From an uncultured Bacilli bacterium (GTDB lineage Bacteria > Bacillota_I > Bacilli_A > RFN20 > CAG-449), in assembly GCA_947595215.1 (NCBI GenBank), contig CANQEO010000010.1, positions 1 through 33,365 on the forward strand: a DNA stretch of 33,365 nucleotides, given 5' to 3'. The position numbers were made by a program, and so were the translations under genes. Shown here in pieces: positions 18,905 through 30,218 of the stretch (position 1 is its first letter; every line of letters begins with the position of its first letter). The notes beneath the pieces are model-generated. The model searched no databases. It worked only from the letters and a program-made list of their open reading frames with translations, and was not told the DNA's origin.

Positions 18905-20010
18905 GATTAACCACTCCCATCTTCAAAAAACTATCAATAAAACCATCAATTCCACCATCAAGTACTCCTTGAACATCTCCAGTTTCAAAATTAGTACGGT
19001 GATCTTTTACCATTGTATATGGGCAAAATACATAAGAACGAATTTGCGATCCCCATTCAATGTTCTTTTGTTCACCACGAAGTTTATTTAACTCTTCCAT
19101 TCTTTCTTGTTCTTGACGTTGAAAAAGACGTGCTTTTAAAATGTTCATCGCAATTTCACGGTTTTGAATTTGACTCCGTTCATTTTGGCAAGCGACAACA
19201 ATCCCGGTTGGGATGTGAGTTATTCTGACTGCTGATTCGGTTTTATTAACGTTTTGTCCTCCGGCTCCCGAAGAACGATATGTATCGATCTTTAAATCTT
19301 TTTCTTCTACCACTATAGAACCTGTATCTTTAATTTCCGGGGTCACATCAACTGAAGCAAATGAAGTATGTCTTCTTCCAGAAGCATCAAAAGGAGAAAT
19401 TCTCACCAAGCGATGAACTCCTTTTTCTGATTTTAACAATCCGTAGGCATTCTTACCTTTAATTATAAACGACACACTTTTAATACCCGCTTCATCACCA
19501 TTTTGATAATCGAGCATTTGCACTTTAAAATTCTTTCGTTCTGCAAAACGAATATACATCCGATATAACATTTCTGCCCAGTCTTGTGATTCAGTTCCAC
19601 CAGCGCCCGGGTGAAGTTCTAAAATCGCATTTTCTTTATCGAATTGACCTGAAAATAATATCGTGATTTCAAAATCAGAAATGTTTTTTTCTAACACGCT
19701 CAAAGATGCTGATAAGTATTCATGTAAATCAGCATCATATGATTCTTTTATCAATTCGTAAGTTTCTTTTAATTCTTTCAAATATTTATTTAATTCATTT
19801 AGCGAATTAAGTTTATCTTTGCTTTCATTTAATTCTTCTACGATAGCTAAAGCCTCTTTTTGGTTATCCCAAAATGAGCCGTCCGCCATCAAAGCTTCTT
19901 TTTCTGCGACTTCCTTACTTAAAGAAGCGAGGTCAAAGTGAATCACTCAATTCTTTGATGCTCTTTTGACACTTGGTGAGAATGTTTTTAATCTCAAATA
20001 ATTCCAGCAT
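18891..20010 (-). CDS. prfB: Peptide chain release factor 2, +1 programmed frameshift
   Basis: Upstream 25-codon [31 protein letters not shown] (20010-19933) joins +1 at CTTTGAC to the main frame [26 protein letters not shown]...; RF2 GGQ motif [11 protein letters not shown] present. Confidence 0.96.
19932..19938 (-). other. prfB programmed +1 frameshift site (CTTTGAC)
   Basis: Minus-strand CTT TGA C with in-frame TGA at codon 26; reading resumes as CTT GAC CTC. Confidence 0.93.
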
Positions 20011-20031
20011 CTTATCACATCCTTTTCTTAA

Positions 20032-22497
20032 TTAATTTGCGCCGTTTTCAGCCTTTTTTTCAGATTCTGCCTTTTGCGCTTCTAACGCTTTTTCTCTTTC
20101 TATTCTTTCTTGTTCAATCTCTTCTGGAGTTTTAATGTGAACTTTGATATTTAACAAATTAAATACGACTTCTTCAGCGATAGTATCAGACATTTGATCA
20201 AACATCGTAAAACCTTCATTAACATAATCTTGAAGCGGGTTTTGATGTGCATATGATCTTAAGTGAATACCTTCACGTAATTTGGCCATCGAGTCAATAT
20301 GCACTGTCCAGTTGCGATCGACAAAACGCAAAGAAACTTGTCTTTCGACTTGGTTAGCGATTTCTTCTGGCCATTCTGCACGTTTGCGTTGATAGAAAGC
20401 TAATAAGATATCACCGATTTCTTCTTTAACTTCTTCAACAGGAGCATCTTCGTATCCGGTTGCATCGAAAGAACCTTCTGGCAAGAATTTTGGTTCAAGG
20501 TTTTTTTTCAAAACTTCTGGATCGATAATTTCATCACCATTGCCTTCGGCAACAAGTGAACGTTTAACAAGTGATGCACCCGTGGTCGTAAAGAATTCTT
20601 TAACTAATTCGTGAATTTCTTCAGAGAACAAAATCTTATCTCTCTTCTTGTACATGATTTCTCTTTGTTGTCTTAAAACATCATCGTAATCAAGCAAAGA
20701 TTTACGAGTATCAAAGTTTTGTCCTTCAATCTTCTTTTGGGCGGAAGTAATCGCATTAGTAACCATCTTATTATCTAATGCTTCATCACCTAATTTAGCA
20801 AAGACATTTAACAAGAAATCAGAACCAAATCTCATTAATAATTCATCTTGAACGGAAACGAAGAAACGAGAATATCCCGGATCACCTTGACGTCCGGAAC
20901 GTCCACGTAATTGGTTATCAATACGACGTGATTCGTGTCTTTCTGTACCGATGACACACAAACCGGCCGGATATTTAACAGTGTCTGATTTGATATCTTT
21001 AACACCCGCACCAAGTTTAATATCGGTACCACGGCCAGCCATGTTCGTTGCTAATGTAATTGCACCCATTTCACCGGCTTTTTCGATAATATGAGCTTCA
21101 CGTTCATGGTTCTTAGCATTTAACACTTCGTGTGGTAAACCTTCTTTTTCGAGAAGTTCATGTACTAATTCAGACATTTCAACTGATGTTGTACCAATAA
21201 GTATCGGTTGACCGATCGCATGCCGCATTTTCACTTCTTCCACAATTGCCTTAAATTTAGCGTCGCGATTACCATAAACTAAATCGGTATCATCATAACG
21301 AATAATAGGCATATTAGTTGGAATACAAGTAACGTGCATGTTATAAATCTTTTCAAATTCTTCTTCTTCTGTTTTAGCAGTACCAGTCATACCAGCAAGT
21401 TTATTATAAATTCTAAAGAAGTTTTGATAAGTAATTGTCGCCATTGTAATCGTTTCCGATTTAATCTTAACATTTTCTTTAGCTTGAATCGCTTGTTGTA
21501 AACCATCTGAATATTCACGGCCCTTTAAAACACGACCGGTGAATTGATCGATAAGGTGAATTTCATCATCAGCAACCATGTATTCGACATTTTTCTTCAT
21601 GATGAAATTAGCTTTTAAAGCTTGGTGAATACGGTGAACTAAGTCTGTGTATTCTGGGTTATAGATATTTTTAACACCAAAAGCTTTTTCAGCCGCATCA
21701 ACTCCGGAATCGGTTAGGGCACAAGTTTTAGTTTTAATATCAATGGTGAAATCGCGATCTTTCTTTAATGATTTACAGAAGCGATCAGCAAAAGTGTATA
21801 ATGATGGCGCGGTACGTTCTCCACCAGAAATGATAAGCGGAGTTCTTGATTCATCAATCAAGATGGAGTCAGCTTCATCAACAATAGCAAAATTTAAGCC
21901 TCTTAAAACTCTTTGTTTAGCACTTGAGGCCATGTTATCTCTCAAATAGTCAAAACCTAATTCGGAGTTGGTGGTATAAGTGATGTCAGCATTATATGCC
22001 GCTTGTTTTTGACCGACATCTTTTTCACGCAAGTTTACATCGCAAGTTAAACCTAAAAAGTTATAGATTTTACCCATATTTTCACAGTCACGAGCCGCTA
22101 AGTATTCGTTAACAGTAACGACGTGAACACCTTTACCGTTTAACGCGTTAAGATAGACAGCCATGGTGGCTGTTAAAGTTTTACCTTCACCGGTTCTCAT
22201 CTCGGCAACATCGCCTTCGTGGAGGACGATAGCTCCCATAACTTGAACTTTGAATGGAAATTCATTTCTCACCCTTTTTGCCGCTTCACGACAGACAGCG
22301 AAAGCTTCTGGAAGAATATCATCGAGTGATTCACCTTTATTTTGAACACGATCTTTAAATTCTTCAGTTTTAGCTTTTAATTCTTCATCTGAAAGAGCGG
22401 CCATTTCTTCTTCATAAGCAAGAACAAGGTTTGCCTTTTTTTCAATCTTTTTTAACGCTCTTTTATCTACACGCAGTAATTTATCTAAAAAATTCAT
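20032..22497 (-). CDS. secA: Preprotein translocase subunit SecA
   Basis: MNFLDKLLRVDKRALKKIEKKANL...; MRTGEGKTLTATMAVYLNALNGKGVHVVTVNEYLAARD. Start at Met29 of the ORF with a GAAAGGAA SD. Confidence 0.98.
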   Translation of the reverse strand: MNFLDKLLRVDKRALKKIEKKANLVLAYEEEMAALSDEELKAKTEEFKDRVQNKGESLDDILPEAFAVCREAAKRVRNEFPFKVQVMGAIVLHEGDVAEMRTGEGKTLTATMAVYLNALNGKGVHVVTVNEYLAARDCENMGKIYNFLGLTCDVNLREKDVGQKQAAYNADITYTTNSELGFDYLRDNMASSAKQRVLRGLNFAIVDEADSILIDESRTPLIISGGERTAPSLYTFADRFCKSLKKDRDFTIDIKTKTCALTDSGVDAAEKAFGVKNIYNPEYTDLVHRIHQALKANFIMKKNVEYMVADDEIHLIDQFTGRVLKGREYSDGLQQAIQAKENVKIKSETITMATITYQNFFRIYNKLAGMTGTAKTEEEEFEKIYNMHVTCIPTNMPIIRYDDTDLVYGNRDAKFKAIVEEVKMRHAIGQPILIGTTSVEMSELVHELLEKEGLPHEVLNAKNHEREAHIIEKAGEMGAITLATNMAGRGTDIKLGAGVKDIKSDTVKYPAGLCVIGTERHESRRIDNQLRGRSGRQGDPGYSRFFVSVQDELLMRFGSDFLLNVFAKLGDEALDNKMVTNAITSAQKKIEGQNFDTRKSLLDYDDVLRQQREIMYKKRDKILFSEEIHELVKEFFTTTGASLVKRSLVAEGNGDEIIDPEVLKKNLEPKFLPEGSFDATGYEDAPVEEVKEEIGDILLAFYQRKRAEWPEEIANQVERQVSLRFVDRNWTVHIDSMAKLREGIHLRSYAHQNPLQDYVNEGFTMFDQMSDTIAEEVVFNLLNIKVHIKTPEEIEQERIEREKALEAQKAESEKKAENGAN

Positions 22498-22671
22498 AAT
22501 TTTTATTCCTTTCTGCTTAACGTAATGTATATTATACATTAAATTTGCGCCTCTCTCAATGAGAAATATCAGTATCGCCAAAAATAAAAGATAATTAAAG
22601 TATCAAATAAAATAAATATTGCAATTTCTTATCAATAACGCGATATAATAACAAAAGTCGAGGAAAAAAAG

Positions 22672-23523
22672 ATGAGTGACTTATTTCTAGAAATCCTACA
22701 AGATAGTTTCAAGGTATTTATCGTCGCTTTTGTGATTTATTTAGTCGTGTCTTTTTTCGAAGAAAAAATTGAAAATCTATTAAAAAAGCATCATAAAATG
22801 TCGCCTTTACTCGGTGCTTTGACTGGATTAGTTCCTCAATGTGGATTTTCGGTTGTATCTGCAAATCTTTATTCCAATAATAAAATTTCTTTCGGCACTC
22901 TTATTGCTGTTTTCATAGCTTGTAGTGATGAATCAATACCTCTTTTACTAACGAACGGAGCAAAGGCTATATATGTGCTTCCGCTCCTTGTAATTAAACT
23001 TCTGCTAGGCTTTTTAATCGGATTAATAATAAACATAATAATTTATAGAAAATTAAACAAAGCAGAAATTATCGATGATCAAACTAAGTATCAACATAAC
23101 CACGAATATCTTCAAGAGAATTTCTTTCAAAAACATTTTCTCCACCCTTTAATTCATACTTTAAGAATTTTCTTGTACGTTCTTGTCATTAACTTGCTAT
23201 TTGGAATTTTAGTATATTATGTCGGAGAAGATAATATTATTAACTTCTTGCAAAGCAATAAAGACTTTGGACCTTTGTTTTCCTCATTTATCGGATTAAT
23301 TCCAACATGTGCTTCTTCTGTTATTATCAGTGAATTATATTTGATTGATGGTTTATCGTTTGGATCTTTAATCGCTGGATTAATAACAAATGCTGGTTTT
23401 GGAATATTTTATTTGTTTCGTTCCAAAAAACATATCAAAGATGGTTTACTTGCTATCGGCATTTTGCTTATAACTGCGATTATATCTGGATATACTCTTC
23501 ATTTCTTTAATCTATTCAACTAA
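22672..23523 (+). CDS. Putative 10TM heavy-metal (arsenic/manganese-type) exporter
   Basis: Duplicated motif SPLLGALTGLVPQCGFSVVSANLY...ISFGTLIAVFIACSDESIPL and GPLFSSFIGLIPTCASSVIISELYLIDGLSFGSLIAGLITNAG; GAGG SD. Confidence 0.75.
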   Translation: MSDLFLEILQDSFKVFIVAFVIYLVVSFFEEKIENLLKKHHKMSPLLGALTGLVPQCGFSVVSANLYSNNKISFGTLIAVFIACSDESIPLLLTNGAKAIYVLPLLVIKLLLGFLIGLIINIIIYRKLNKAEIIDDQTKYQHNHEYLQENFFQKHFLHPLIHTLRIFLYVLVINLLFGILVYYVGEDNIINFLQSNKDFGPLFSSFIGLIPTCASSVIISELYLIDGLSFGSLIAGLITNAGFGIFYLFRSKKHIKDGLLAIGILLITAIISGYTLHFFNLFN

Positions 23524-23549
23524 AAAGATCGCCATACTAGCGATCTTTT
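23523..23549. terminator. Bidirectional Rho-independent terminator between the exporter and mscL
   Basis: Perfect AAAAGATCGC-(7 nt)-GCGATCTTTT between convergent genes. Confidence 0.85.
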
Positions 23550-23563
23550 AAATTGCAATTTTA

Positions 23564-24055
23564 TTAATTTTCTTTTTTAATTAAGAGATCTCTAATTTCC
23601 ATTAAAAGCGCTTCAGTCTTTGTCGGAAGTTTCGCCTCCTCTTCGGCCTTTAAAGCGGCTTCTTCAGCAGCCTTCTTCGCTGCCTCTTCTTCTTTTTTAT
23701 GAAGGCGATGATGAACGATGTTTGCGACTTTAATGATTATGAATAAGATAATTGCGATTAATAAGAAATCAATTACTACTTGCAATAAGTTACCCCATGA
23801 TAAGATAATCGCTGCTTCATTTAAAACTAAATCTCCCGCTTCATTTGTGACATACTTATCGACTCCGTTTAAAACAACGCCAAGTCCTGCGATGTCAGAT
23901 TCATTAGCAATTAATGCAATAAGTGGCATAATGATATCATTTACTAATGAAGTGACAATTTTGCCGAAAGCGCCACCGATGATGACACCAACTGCCATAT
24001 CGACGACATTACCGCGACTGATGAATTCTTTAAATTCTTTAAATATTTTTTTCAT
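23564..24055 (-). CDS. mscL: Large-conductance mechanosensitive channel
   Basis: MKKIFKEFKEFISRGNVVDMAVGVIIGGAFGKIVTSLVNDIIMPLIALI. Confidence 0.97.
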   Translation of the reverse strand: MKKIFKEFKEFISRGNVVDMAVGVIIGGAFGKIVTSLVNDIIMPLIALIANESDIAGLGVVLNGVDKYVTNEAGDLVLNEAAIILSWGNLLQVVIDFLLIAIILFIIIKVANIVHHRLHKKEEEAAKKAAEEAALKAEEEAKLPTKTEALLMEIRDLLIKKEN

Positions 24056-24124
24056 AAATATACTCCTTATGATTAAATTCTAATGTTTTCCGAACAAAAA
24101 TGGTATAATAATTTGGGTGATATT

Positions 24125-25270
24125 ATGAAAATATTTTCTATACTCTCAAAAATTATAGGTATTAGTTTGATGTTGATACTAATTGTAGTTTTTTCAGCAC
24201 TCCGCTCAAACAGTGTTTTTAGTGAATGGTATACGACTTCATTTGGAAATTTCTATTTACCCTTTATCGGAAATGTGATGTCTGCTATTCCTTTTTCGCT
24301 TTATGAATTACTTGTCTTTATATTTATTTTAATTATGCTTTATTCAATTATTATTCTTATTGTAAAAATTGTTCAATTTAGGTGGATAAAAGCATTAAAC
24401 AAAGCATTATCAACATTTAGTTTTATCATATTTATTGCGCTTATTTATACTGTAACTGGTAGTATTGGATATGGTAGAAACGAACTACCTTTAAATCTTT
24501 ACCAAGAAACAATCTCAAATGACGAAATAAAGATGATGGCCGAATATCATCTAAATCGTTTTAATAGCATCGCCAATCAAGTGACTCGTAATGCCAATAA
24601 TGAATGCATAAATAAATATGATAGACTCGAATTAAGTAAAATCATTAATGAAGAATATCATAAATTAGATTCTGATTATTTTATAAATTATGATCCAACT
24701 GCTAAAGAAGTTTTTAGTTCCTGGATTCTTTCGCAGATGCATATAACCGGCATATTCTTTGCTCCAACCGCTGAAACTAATATCAATAAAGATATTCCAA
24801 CGTTTGATATTCCTTTTACCTATGCTCATGAATTCGCACATGCAAAAGGGGTTGCAAGAGAAGATGATGCGAATTTAATAGCGCTTTATATTACTTTAAA
24901 CAGCGATGATATTTATTTACAATATTCCGCTTATTCACGAGCTTTTACTTCTATTCTTTATTTAGTAAATTTTATAGATCACGATTATTATCTTGATTTA
25001 ACTTCTCGGATAGATGAAAAAATTAAAATTGATTGGAAGGCAAATAATGTTTTTTGGGAAGAAAATAGACTATTAGATGATTTCAGCGATTTCTTTAATA
25101 ATATTTATTTGCAACTAAATGGTCAACGTGAAGGCACTAGTGCTTATGATGATAATATGGATGTTGATGTAAGCCTTGATGAAGACGGAAATATTTATTA
25201 CGAATTAAAAGAATATTCTCCATATCAAAAACTCTTGATAACCAACTATCTAGATCATAAAAAGTCTTAA
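24125..25270 (+). CDS. DUF3810-like membrane protein with zincin-like HEFAH motif
   Basis: N-terminal TMs then DIPFTYAHEFAHAKGVAREDDANLIALY. Start set to Met15 (MKIFSILSKIIG); TGGTATAAT at 24101-24109 lies inside the ORF-track N-terminus. Confidence 0.8.
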   Translation: MKIFSILSKIIGISLMLILIVVFSALRSNSVFSEWYTTSFGNFYLPFIGNVMSAIPFSLYELLVFIFILIMLYSIIILIVKIVQFRWIKALNKALSTFSFIIFIALIYTVTGSIGYGRNELPLNLYQETISNDEIKMMAEYHLNRFNSIANQVTRNANNECINKYDRLELSKIINEEYHKLDSDYFINYDPTAKEVFSSWILSQMHITGIFFAPTAETNINKDIPTFDIPFTYAHEFAHAKGVAREDDANLIALYITLNSDDIYLQYSAYSRAFTSILYLVNFIDHDYYLDLTSRIDEKIKIDWKANNVFWEENRLLDDFSDFFNNIYLQLNGQREGTSAYDDNMDVDVSLDEDGNIYYELKEYSPYQKLLITNYLDHKKS

Positions 25271-26512
25271 TTAATAATTTAACAGAAACTTTTCGGTTAA
25301 AGATAGTACTTCTTCCTTAACCTGTCTTAATATTTTAGCATTAGATGGATTTTTCAGAGCTAAATCAATTAAATGAGCAATTTTAATCATTTCAATTTCT
25401 TTCATGCCTCTAGTAGTTAAAGCCGGTGTTCCTAAACGAATCCCGCTTGCGATGAATGGTTTTTCACTATCATTAGGAATCGTGTTTTTATTACAAGTAA
25501 TGTTCACACTATGAAGCAAACTTTCAGCGGACTTTCCTGTTATACCCGCACTTCCTTTTACATCTACTAAAAGCAAATGGTTATCAGTACCACCGCTTAC
25601 GATATGATAACCTAATTTTTTCAATTCTTCCGCTAACGTCTTCGCGTTTTTGATAACCTGTTTTTGATATTCGACAAATGAGGGTTCTAAAGCTTCTTTA
25701 AAGGCTACCGCTTTTGCGGCGATAATGTGCATTAAAGGACCACCTTGTGTTCCTGGGAAAACTATTTTATTTATCTTTTGCGCAAGTTCTTCATCATTTG
25801 TTAAAATGATTCCTCCGCGTGGACCGCGTAAAGTTTTATGAGTCGTAGAGGTAACTACATGAGCATATTCACACGGATTTTGATGAAGTCCTGCGGCCAC
25901 TAAACCAGCGATATGAGCCATATCAACTAGTAAATATGCTCCTACTTTATCAGCTATTTCGCGAAATTTTTTAAAATCTATTTTCCGTGGATATGCTGAA
26001 GCGCCCGCGATAATTAACTTAGGTTTAACTTCTGTTGCAATTTTTTCGATTTCATCATAGTCAATCATTTCAGTCTCGCCATTAATTCCATAAGAATAAC
26101 TTTCATAATCTTGTCCCGAGAAAGATAATTTATATCCATGGGTTAAATGACCGCCACCATCTAAACTCATTCCTAATATTCGATCATGGAGATTAATTAA
26201 AGAACGAATCGCGGCCATATTAGCTTGGGAGCCAGAATGTGGTTGCACATTAGCAAATTTACAATTAAATAATTTTTTTAATCTTTCAACCGCTAACTCT
26301 TCAACTATATCAACGTATTCACAGCCACCATAATATCTTTTATTTGGATAACCTTCAGCATACTTATTAGTCATAATAGAACCCTGTGCTTCTAGTACCC
26401 CTTTTGATACGTAATTTTCTGATGCAATTAATTCAAGATGTTCAATTTGACGTTTTTTTTCAAGAGCAATAGCTTGAAATACTTCTTCATCTACTAATTT
26501 TAAATCATCCAT
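25271..26512 (-). CDS. glyA: Serine hydroxymethyltransferase
   Basis: [82 protein letters not shown]. Start at Met32 with an AGGAGG SD. Confidence 0.98.
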   Translation of the reverse strand: MDDLKLVDEEVFQAIALEKKRQIEHLELIASENYVSKGVLEAQGSIMTNKYAEGYPNKRYYGGCEYVDIVEELAVERLKKLFNCKFANVQPHSGSQANMAAIRSLINLHDRILGMSLDGGGHLTHGYKLSFSGQDYESYSYGINGETEMIDYDEIEKIATEVKPKLIIAGASAYPRKIDFKKFREIADKVGAYLLVDMAHIAGLVAAGLHQNPCEYAHVVTSTTHKTLRGPRGGIILTNDEELAQKINKIVFPGTQGGPLMHIIAAKAVAFKEALEPSFVEYQKQVIKNAKTLAEELKKLGYHIVSGGTDNHLLLVDVKGSAGITGKSAESLLHSVNITCNKNTIPNDSEKPFIASGIRLGTPALTTRGMKEIEMIKIAHLIDLALKNPSNAKILRQVKEEVLSLTEKFLLNY

Positions 26513-26522
26513 ATTAATCCTC

Positions 26523-27377
26523 CTATTTTTTAAGTAAAACATTATACATTTCTGGCCGACGATCACGGAATACACCCCAGGAGTATCTTCTCTTAGCGAT
26601 TTCATCGAGATTGAACTCTGAAACTAATATATTTTCTTCTTCGCGATTTAATTCTCCACATAATTCTCCAGTCTCATCAGCAATGAAAGAAGAACCATAG
26701 AATGTCATTGAAGAATTTTCATCTTTTTCTGTTCCGACCCGATTAGAGGCTATAAGAGGTATAATATTGGCAGCTGCATGTCCTTTCATTGTATTTTGCC
26801 AATGCATTTTTGTATCTATTTGTAAAGTTGGTTCACTTCCAATAGCAGTTGGATACAGCAAAAGTTCCGCTCCTAAAAGAGCTAATGAACGCGCTGTTTC
26901 TGGAAACCATTGATCCCAGCATATACCGATTCCAAGTTTGGCGTATTTTGTGTCAAAAACCATAAAGCCTGTATCACCTGGAGTAAAATAGAATTTTTCT
27001 TCATAGCACTCTCCGGTTGGAATATGAGTTTTACGATAAACTCCTTTTACTTCTCCATCAGCATCAATTACTGCAATTGAATTATAAAAAACATTATTAG
27101 CGCGCTCAAAGAAAGAAATTGGAAGAACCACCTTTAATTCTTTAGCAATTTTTTTAAAATGAGAGATAGCTTTATTAGTTTCTACCGTTGTTGCTAATTT
27201 AAAATATTCATACTTTTCTTTTTGACAGAAATATGGTGTTTCAAATAATTCTTGAAGCAAAATGATGTTTGCGCCTCTTTGAGCTGCTTTACGAACTAGA
27301 GATTCAGCCTTTTTGATATTATTTTCAATGTCCCATGTGACCGACATTTGAGTAGCTGCTACTTTTACTTTTCTCAT
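26523..27377 (-). CDS. aguB: N-carbamoylputrescine amidase
   Basis: [68 protein letters not shown]; adjacent to aguA. Confidence 0.94.
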   Translation of the reverse strand: MRKVKVAATQMSVTWDIENNIKKAESLVRKAAQRGANIILLQELFETPYFCQKEKYEYFKLATTVETNKAISHFKKIAKELKVVLPISFFERANNVFYNSIAVIDADGEVKGVYRKTHIPTGECYEEKFYFTPGDTGFMVFDTKYAKLGIGICWDQWFPETARSLALLGAELLLYPTAIGSEPTLQIDTKMHWQNTMKGHAAANIIPLIASNRVGTEKDENSSMTFYGSSFIADETGELCGELNREEENILVSEFNLDEIAKRRYSWGVFRDRRPEMYNVLLKK

Positions 27378-28468
27378 TTGATTCTCCTCCTTGGCATTTG
27401 TTGAGTAAGGCAATGAATATTACCTCCTCCTATTAATATCTCTCTCGTGTTGACTTGTATAACTTCTCGATCTGGAAAGAGTTTCTCTAAAATTTCTTTA
27501 GCCTTGACATCATTTGGATCATTAAATCCTGGCATGATAATAGCATTGTTAATGATATAAAAGTTAACATAAGAAGCTGCTAAACGCATACCTTCTAAAC
27601 GATTTAAACTTGCTTCATTAACTTCCAAAGTCATCGCCTCTTCTTTCGATATATATTTCGGAGAAGGCATAACCATTTTATGAATTTTAATTAAACGTCC
27701 TTTAGCGTCTTTTTGATTAAGCAAAGCCTCATAACTTGCTTTTGATAGTTCATGCTGAGGATCATTTTTATCTTCTTGATACGCCAGCAAAATCTCGCCT
27801 GGTTTTATAAAACATGCAACATTATCAATATGTTCATTAGTTTCATCAAGATATATACCTCTAGGTAACCAGATTATTTTTTCAATGTTAAGATAAGCTT
27901 TTAATCTATTTTCTATTTCCTCTTTTGAAAGATGAGGATTCCTACCTTTTGATAATAAACATGCTTCTGTCACGAGCGCAGTTCCTTCCCCATCAACATG
28001 AATAGAGCCACCTTCTAAAACAAAATCATCTAAACGATATCTTTTCAGCTTCTCTTTTTCTAAAATGACTTTAGCAACTTTATCATCATTTTCATAATAA
28101 TCGTAAAGTCCATCAAAGTCTCCACCCCACGCATTGAACTTCCAGTCAACACCACGAATATCCCCTTCATCATTGATAACAAAAGTCGGTCCGACATCAC
28201 GCATCCAACAATCATCATATTCCATAACATAGAGTTCTACATTTGGCTGAGAAAGAAGAGAAGTAGCTTCATTAAAATCTTTTTTTCTAACTCCGACTAC
28301 AACCTTTTCATATTTAGCAATCGATGAAACAATTTCTTTAAATACAATACGGGCTGGTTTTGCATTTAATCGCCAAACATCTTTACGAAAAGGAAAAAGC
28401 ATATAAGTTTTTTCGTGTAGTTCGAATTCGCCAGGCATATAGAAGTTATCATTTCTTGGATCTCTCAT
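27374..28468 (-). CDS. aguA: Agmatine deiminase
   Basis: MPGEFELHEKTYMLFPFRKDVWRLNAKPAR...CWMRDVGPTFVIN...WKFNAWGG...GGGNIHCLTQQMPRR (catalytic Cys). Confidence 0.96.
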   Translation of the reverse strand: MRDPRNDNFYMPGEFELHEKTYMLFPFRKDVWRLNAKPARIVFKEIVSSIAKYEKVVVGVRKKDFNEATSLLSQPNVELYVMEYDDCWMRDVGPTFVINDEGDIRGVDWKFNAWGGDFDGLYDYYENDDKVAKVILEKEKLKRYRLDDFVLEGGSIHVDGEGTALVTEACLLSKGRNPHLSKEEIENRLKAYLNIEKIIWLPRGIYLDETNEHIDNVACFIKPGEILLAYQEDKNDPQHELSKASYEALLNQKDAKGRLIKIHKMVMPSPKYISKEEAMTLEVNEASLNRLEGMRLAASYVNFYIINNAIIMPGFNDPNDVKAKEILEKLFPDREVIQVNTREILIGGGNIHCLTQQMPRRRIK

Positions 28469-28481
28469 AAGTTACTCCTTT

Positions 28482-30218
28482 CTAATCATTTGCAAATTGT
28501 GCATTATATAATTCGTAGTAAAATCCTCGTTTATTTAATAATTCATCATGCGTTCCTTGTTCAATAACATTGCCATCTTTCATAACTAAGATGATATCAG
28601 CTTCTGTAATCGTTGATAAACGATGAGCGATAATAAACGATGTTTTTCCCTTAATTAACTCTCTAAAATTTTGTTGAATGATTAATTCTGTTCGCGTATC
28701 TAAAGATGATGTTGCTTCATCGAGAATAAGAATTTGTGGTTTTCTTAACATCAAGCGCGCGATACATAACAATTGCCTTTGACCTTCTGAAAGATCATTG
28801 CTTCCGCCCACAATGGTATCATATCCATTTTCCATTCTCATTACAAAGTTATGCACTTTCGCTCTTTTGGCAGCTTCAATGATTTCTTCTTCGCTTGGAT
28901 TCTCGCTTCCATAAGCGATATTCTCTTTAATAGTACCCTGAAAAATCCACGTATCTTGTAGTACCATTCCATATGATTCTCTTAATGAATCGCGCGTTAA
29001 GTCTCTGATATCGTAATTTTCAAGTTTTATCGCACCCTCATTTGGATCGTAAAAGCGCATGAGCAAATTTATTAAAGTAGTTTTACCACATCCAGTAGGT
29101 CCTACTATTGCAACAGAAGCTCCAGGTTTTGCTCTAAAACTTAAATGTTCTATTAACTTTTGATTTTGTTCATAGGAAAAACTTACATCTTCTAACCTTA
29201 CTAATCCTTTTACATCTTCTATTTTTAAATTATCTTTATCACTTGCCTGCTCTTCTTGATCCAAAAAAGCAAATATTCTTTTTGCGGATGCGAATGAATT
29301 TTGAAGTTCGGCGATAACTCCGGATATTTCATTAAATGGCTTTGTGTAATGTGAAGCATATGTTAAGAAAGAATAAAGGGATCCAATACTAAGATTGAAA
29401 TCTTTATTAAGAACTAATAAAGCTCCACCGACGGCTAAAACTGCGTAAATAATCGCATTTACGAATCTTGTTGAGGGATTAGCTAAAGCCCCAAATAGTT
29501 GAGCTTTAAATGTGTATTTTCCTAATTCTTCGTTGATTTCATCGAATTTTTTTATTGCTTCTTTTTGCTGATTATAAGATATAACTATCTTTTGATTTGA
29601 CACGTATTCATTAGAGAATGAACCCAAATCACCGCGTTTTATAGATTGTTCCTTAAACGATTTGGCAGATGATTTAGCAATAAAAGAAGCAACAAACATA
29701 CTTAAAGGAGTCAACACTACAACAGCGATTGCGATTGGCCAACAAATAATAAACATTAATATTAAAGTACCGATAATCGTCACAATACCGGTTAAAAATT
29801 GTTGAAAACATTGAATAAGTCCATCGCTTACTTGATCTACATCACTGATAACTCGAGTGATAATATCTCCAGGAGATATTTTATCAAGATAACGAAGTTC
29901 GACATTTAGTATTTTATTTATAGTTTGTTTCCTAATATCTTTAACAGTCTGATAACTTAAAGTATTTGCGCCATAAGCCATAATCCATTGAAAAATTGAG
30001 CCGAGAATAAAAAGTCCCACAATAAATAAAATCTTTATCGTCACTTTTTTGAAATCAACTAGATGTGATCCTACAATAAGATTAATTGCATCACCAGTTA
30101 AAATAGGAATATAAAGCGTAGTAAAAACATATATCAGTGCTGATATTAAAGAAACATATAACCAAATGCGATATGGTTTTATATAAGATAAAATTCGTTT
30201 TAAAATACCTTTATTCAT
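28482..30218 (-). CDS. ABC exporter half-transporter (TMD-NBD), canonical NBD
   Basis: Walker A GPTGCGKTT, signature LSEGQRQ, Walker B LILDEATSSLD. Confidence 0.93.
   Translation of the reverse strand: MNKGILKRILSYIKPYRIWLYVSLISALIYVFTTLYIPILTGDAINLIVGSHLVDFKKVTIKILFIVGLFILGSIFQWIMAYGANTLSYQTVKDIRKQTINKILNVELRYLDKISPGDIITRVISDVDQVSDGLIQCFQQFLTGIVTIIGTLILMFIICWPIAIAVVVLTPLSMFVASFIAKSSAKSFKEQSIKRGDLGSFSNEYVSNQKIVISYNQQKEAIKKFDEINEELGKYTFKAQLFGALANPSTRFVNAIIYAVLAVGGALLVLNKDFNLSIGSLYSFLTYASHYTKPFNEISGVIAELQNSFASAKRIFAFLDQEEQASDKDNLKIEDVKGLVRLEDVSFSYEQNQKLIEHLSFRAKPGASVAIVGPTGCGKTTLINLLMRFYDPNEGAIKLENYDIRDLTRDSLRESYGMVLQDTWIFQGTIKENIAYGSENPSEEEIIEAAKRAKVHNFVMRMENGYDTIVGGSNDLSEGQRQLLCIARLMLRKPQILILDEATSSLDTRTELIIQQNFRELIKGKTSFIIAHRLSTITEADIILVMKDGNVIEQGTHDELLNKRGFYYELYNAQFAND

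Noticed and set aside
19936-19946. ORF-track start of prfB (MIHFDLAS, 19946)
   Set aside because: Artefact of the programmed frameshift; the real start is the ATG at 20010.
22500-22671. Possible manganese riboswitch (yybP-ykoY) before the putative metal exporter
   Set aside because: The intergenic leader is too short and no conserved motif was recognised.
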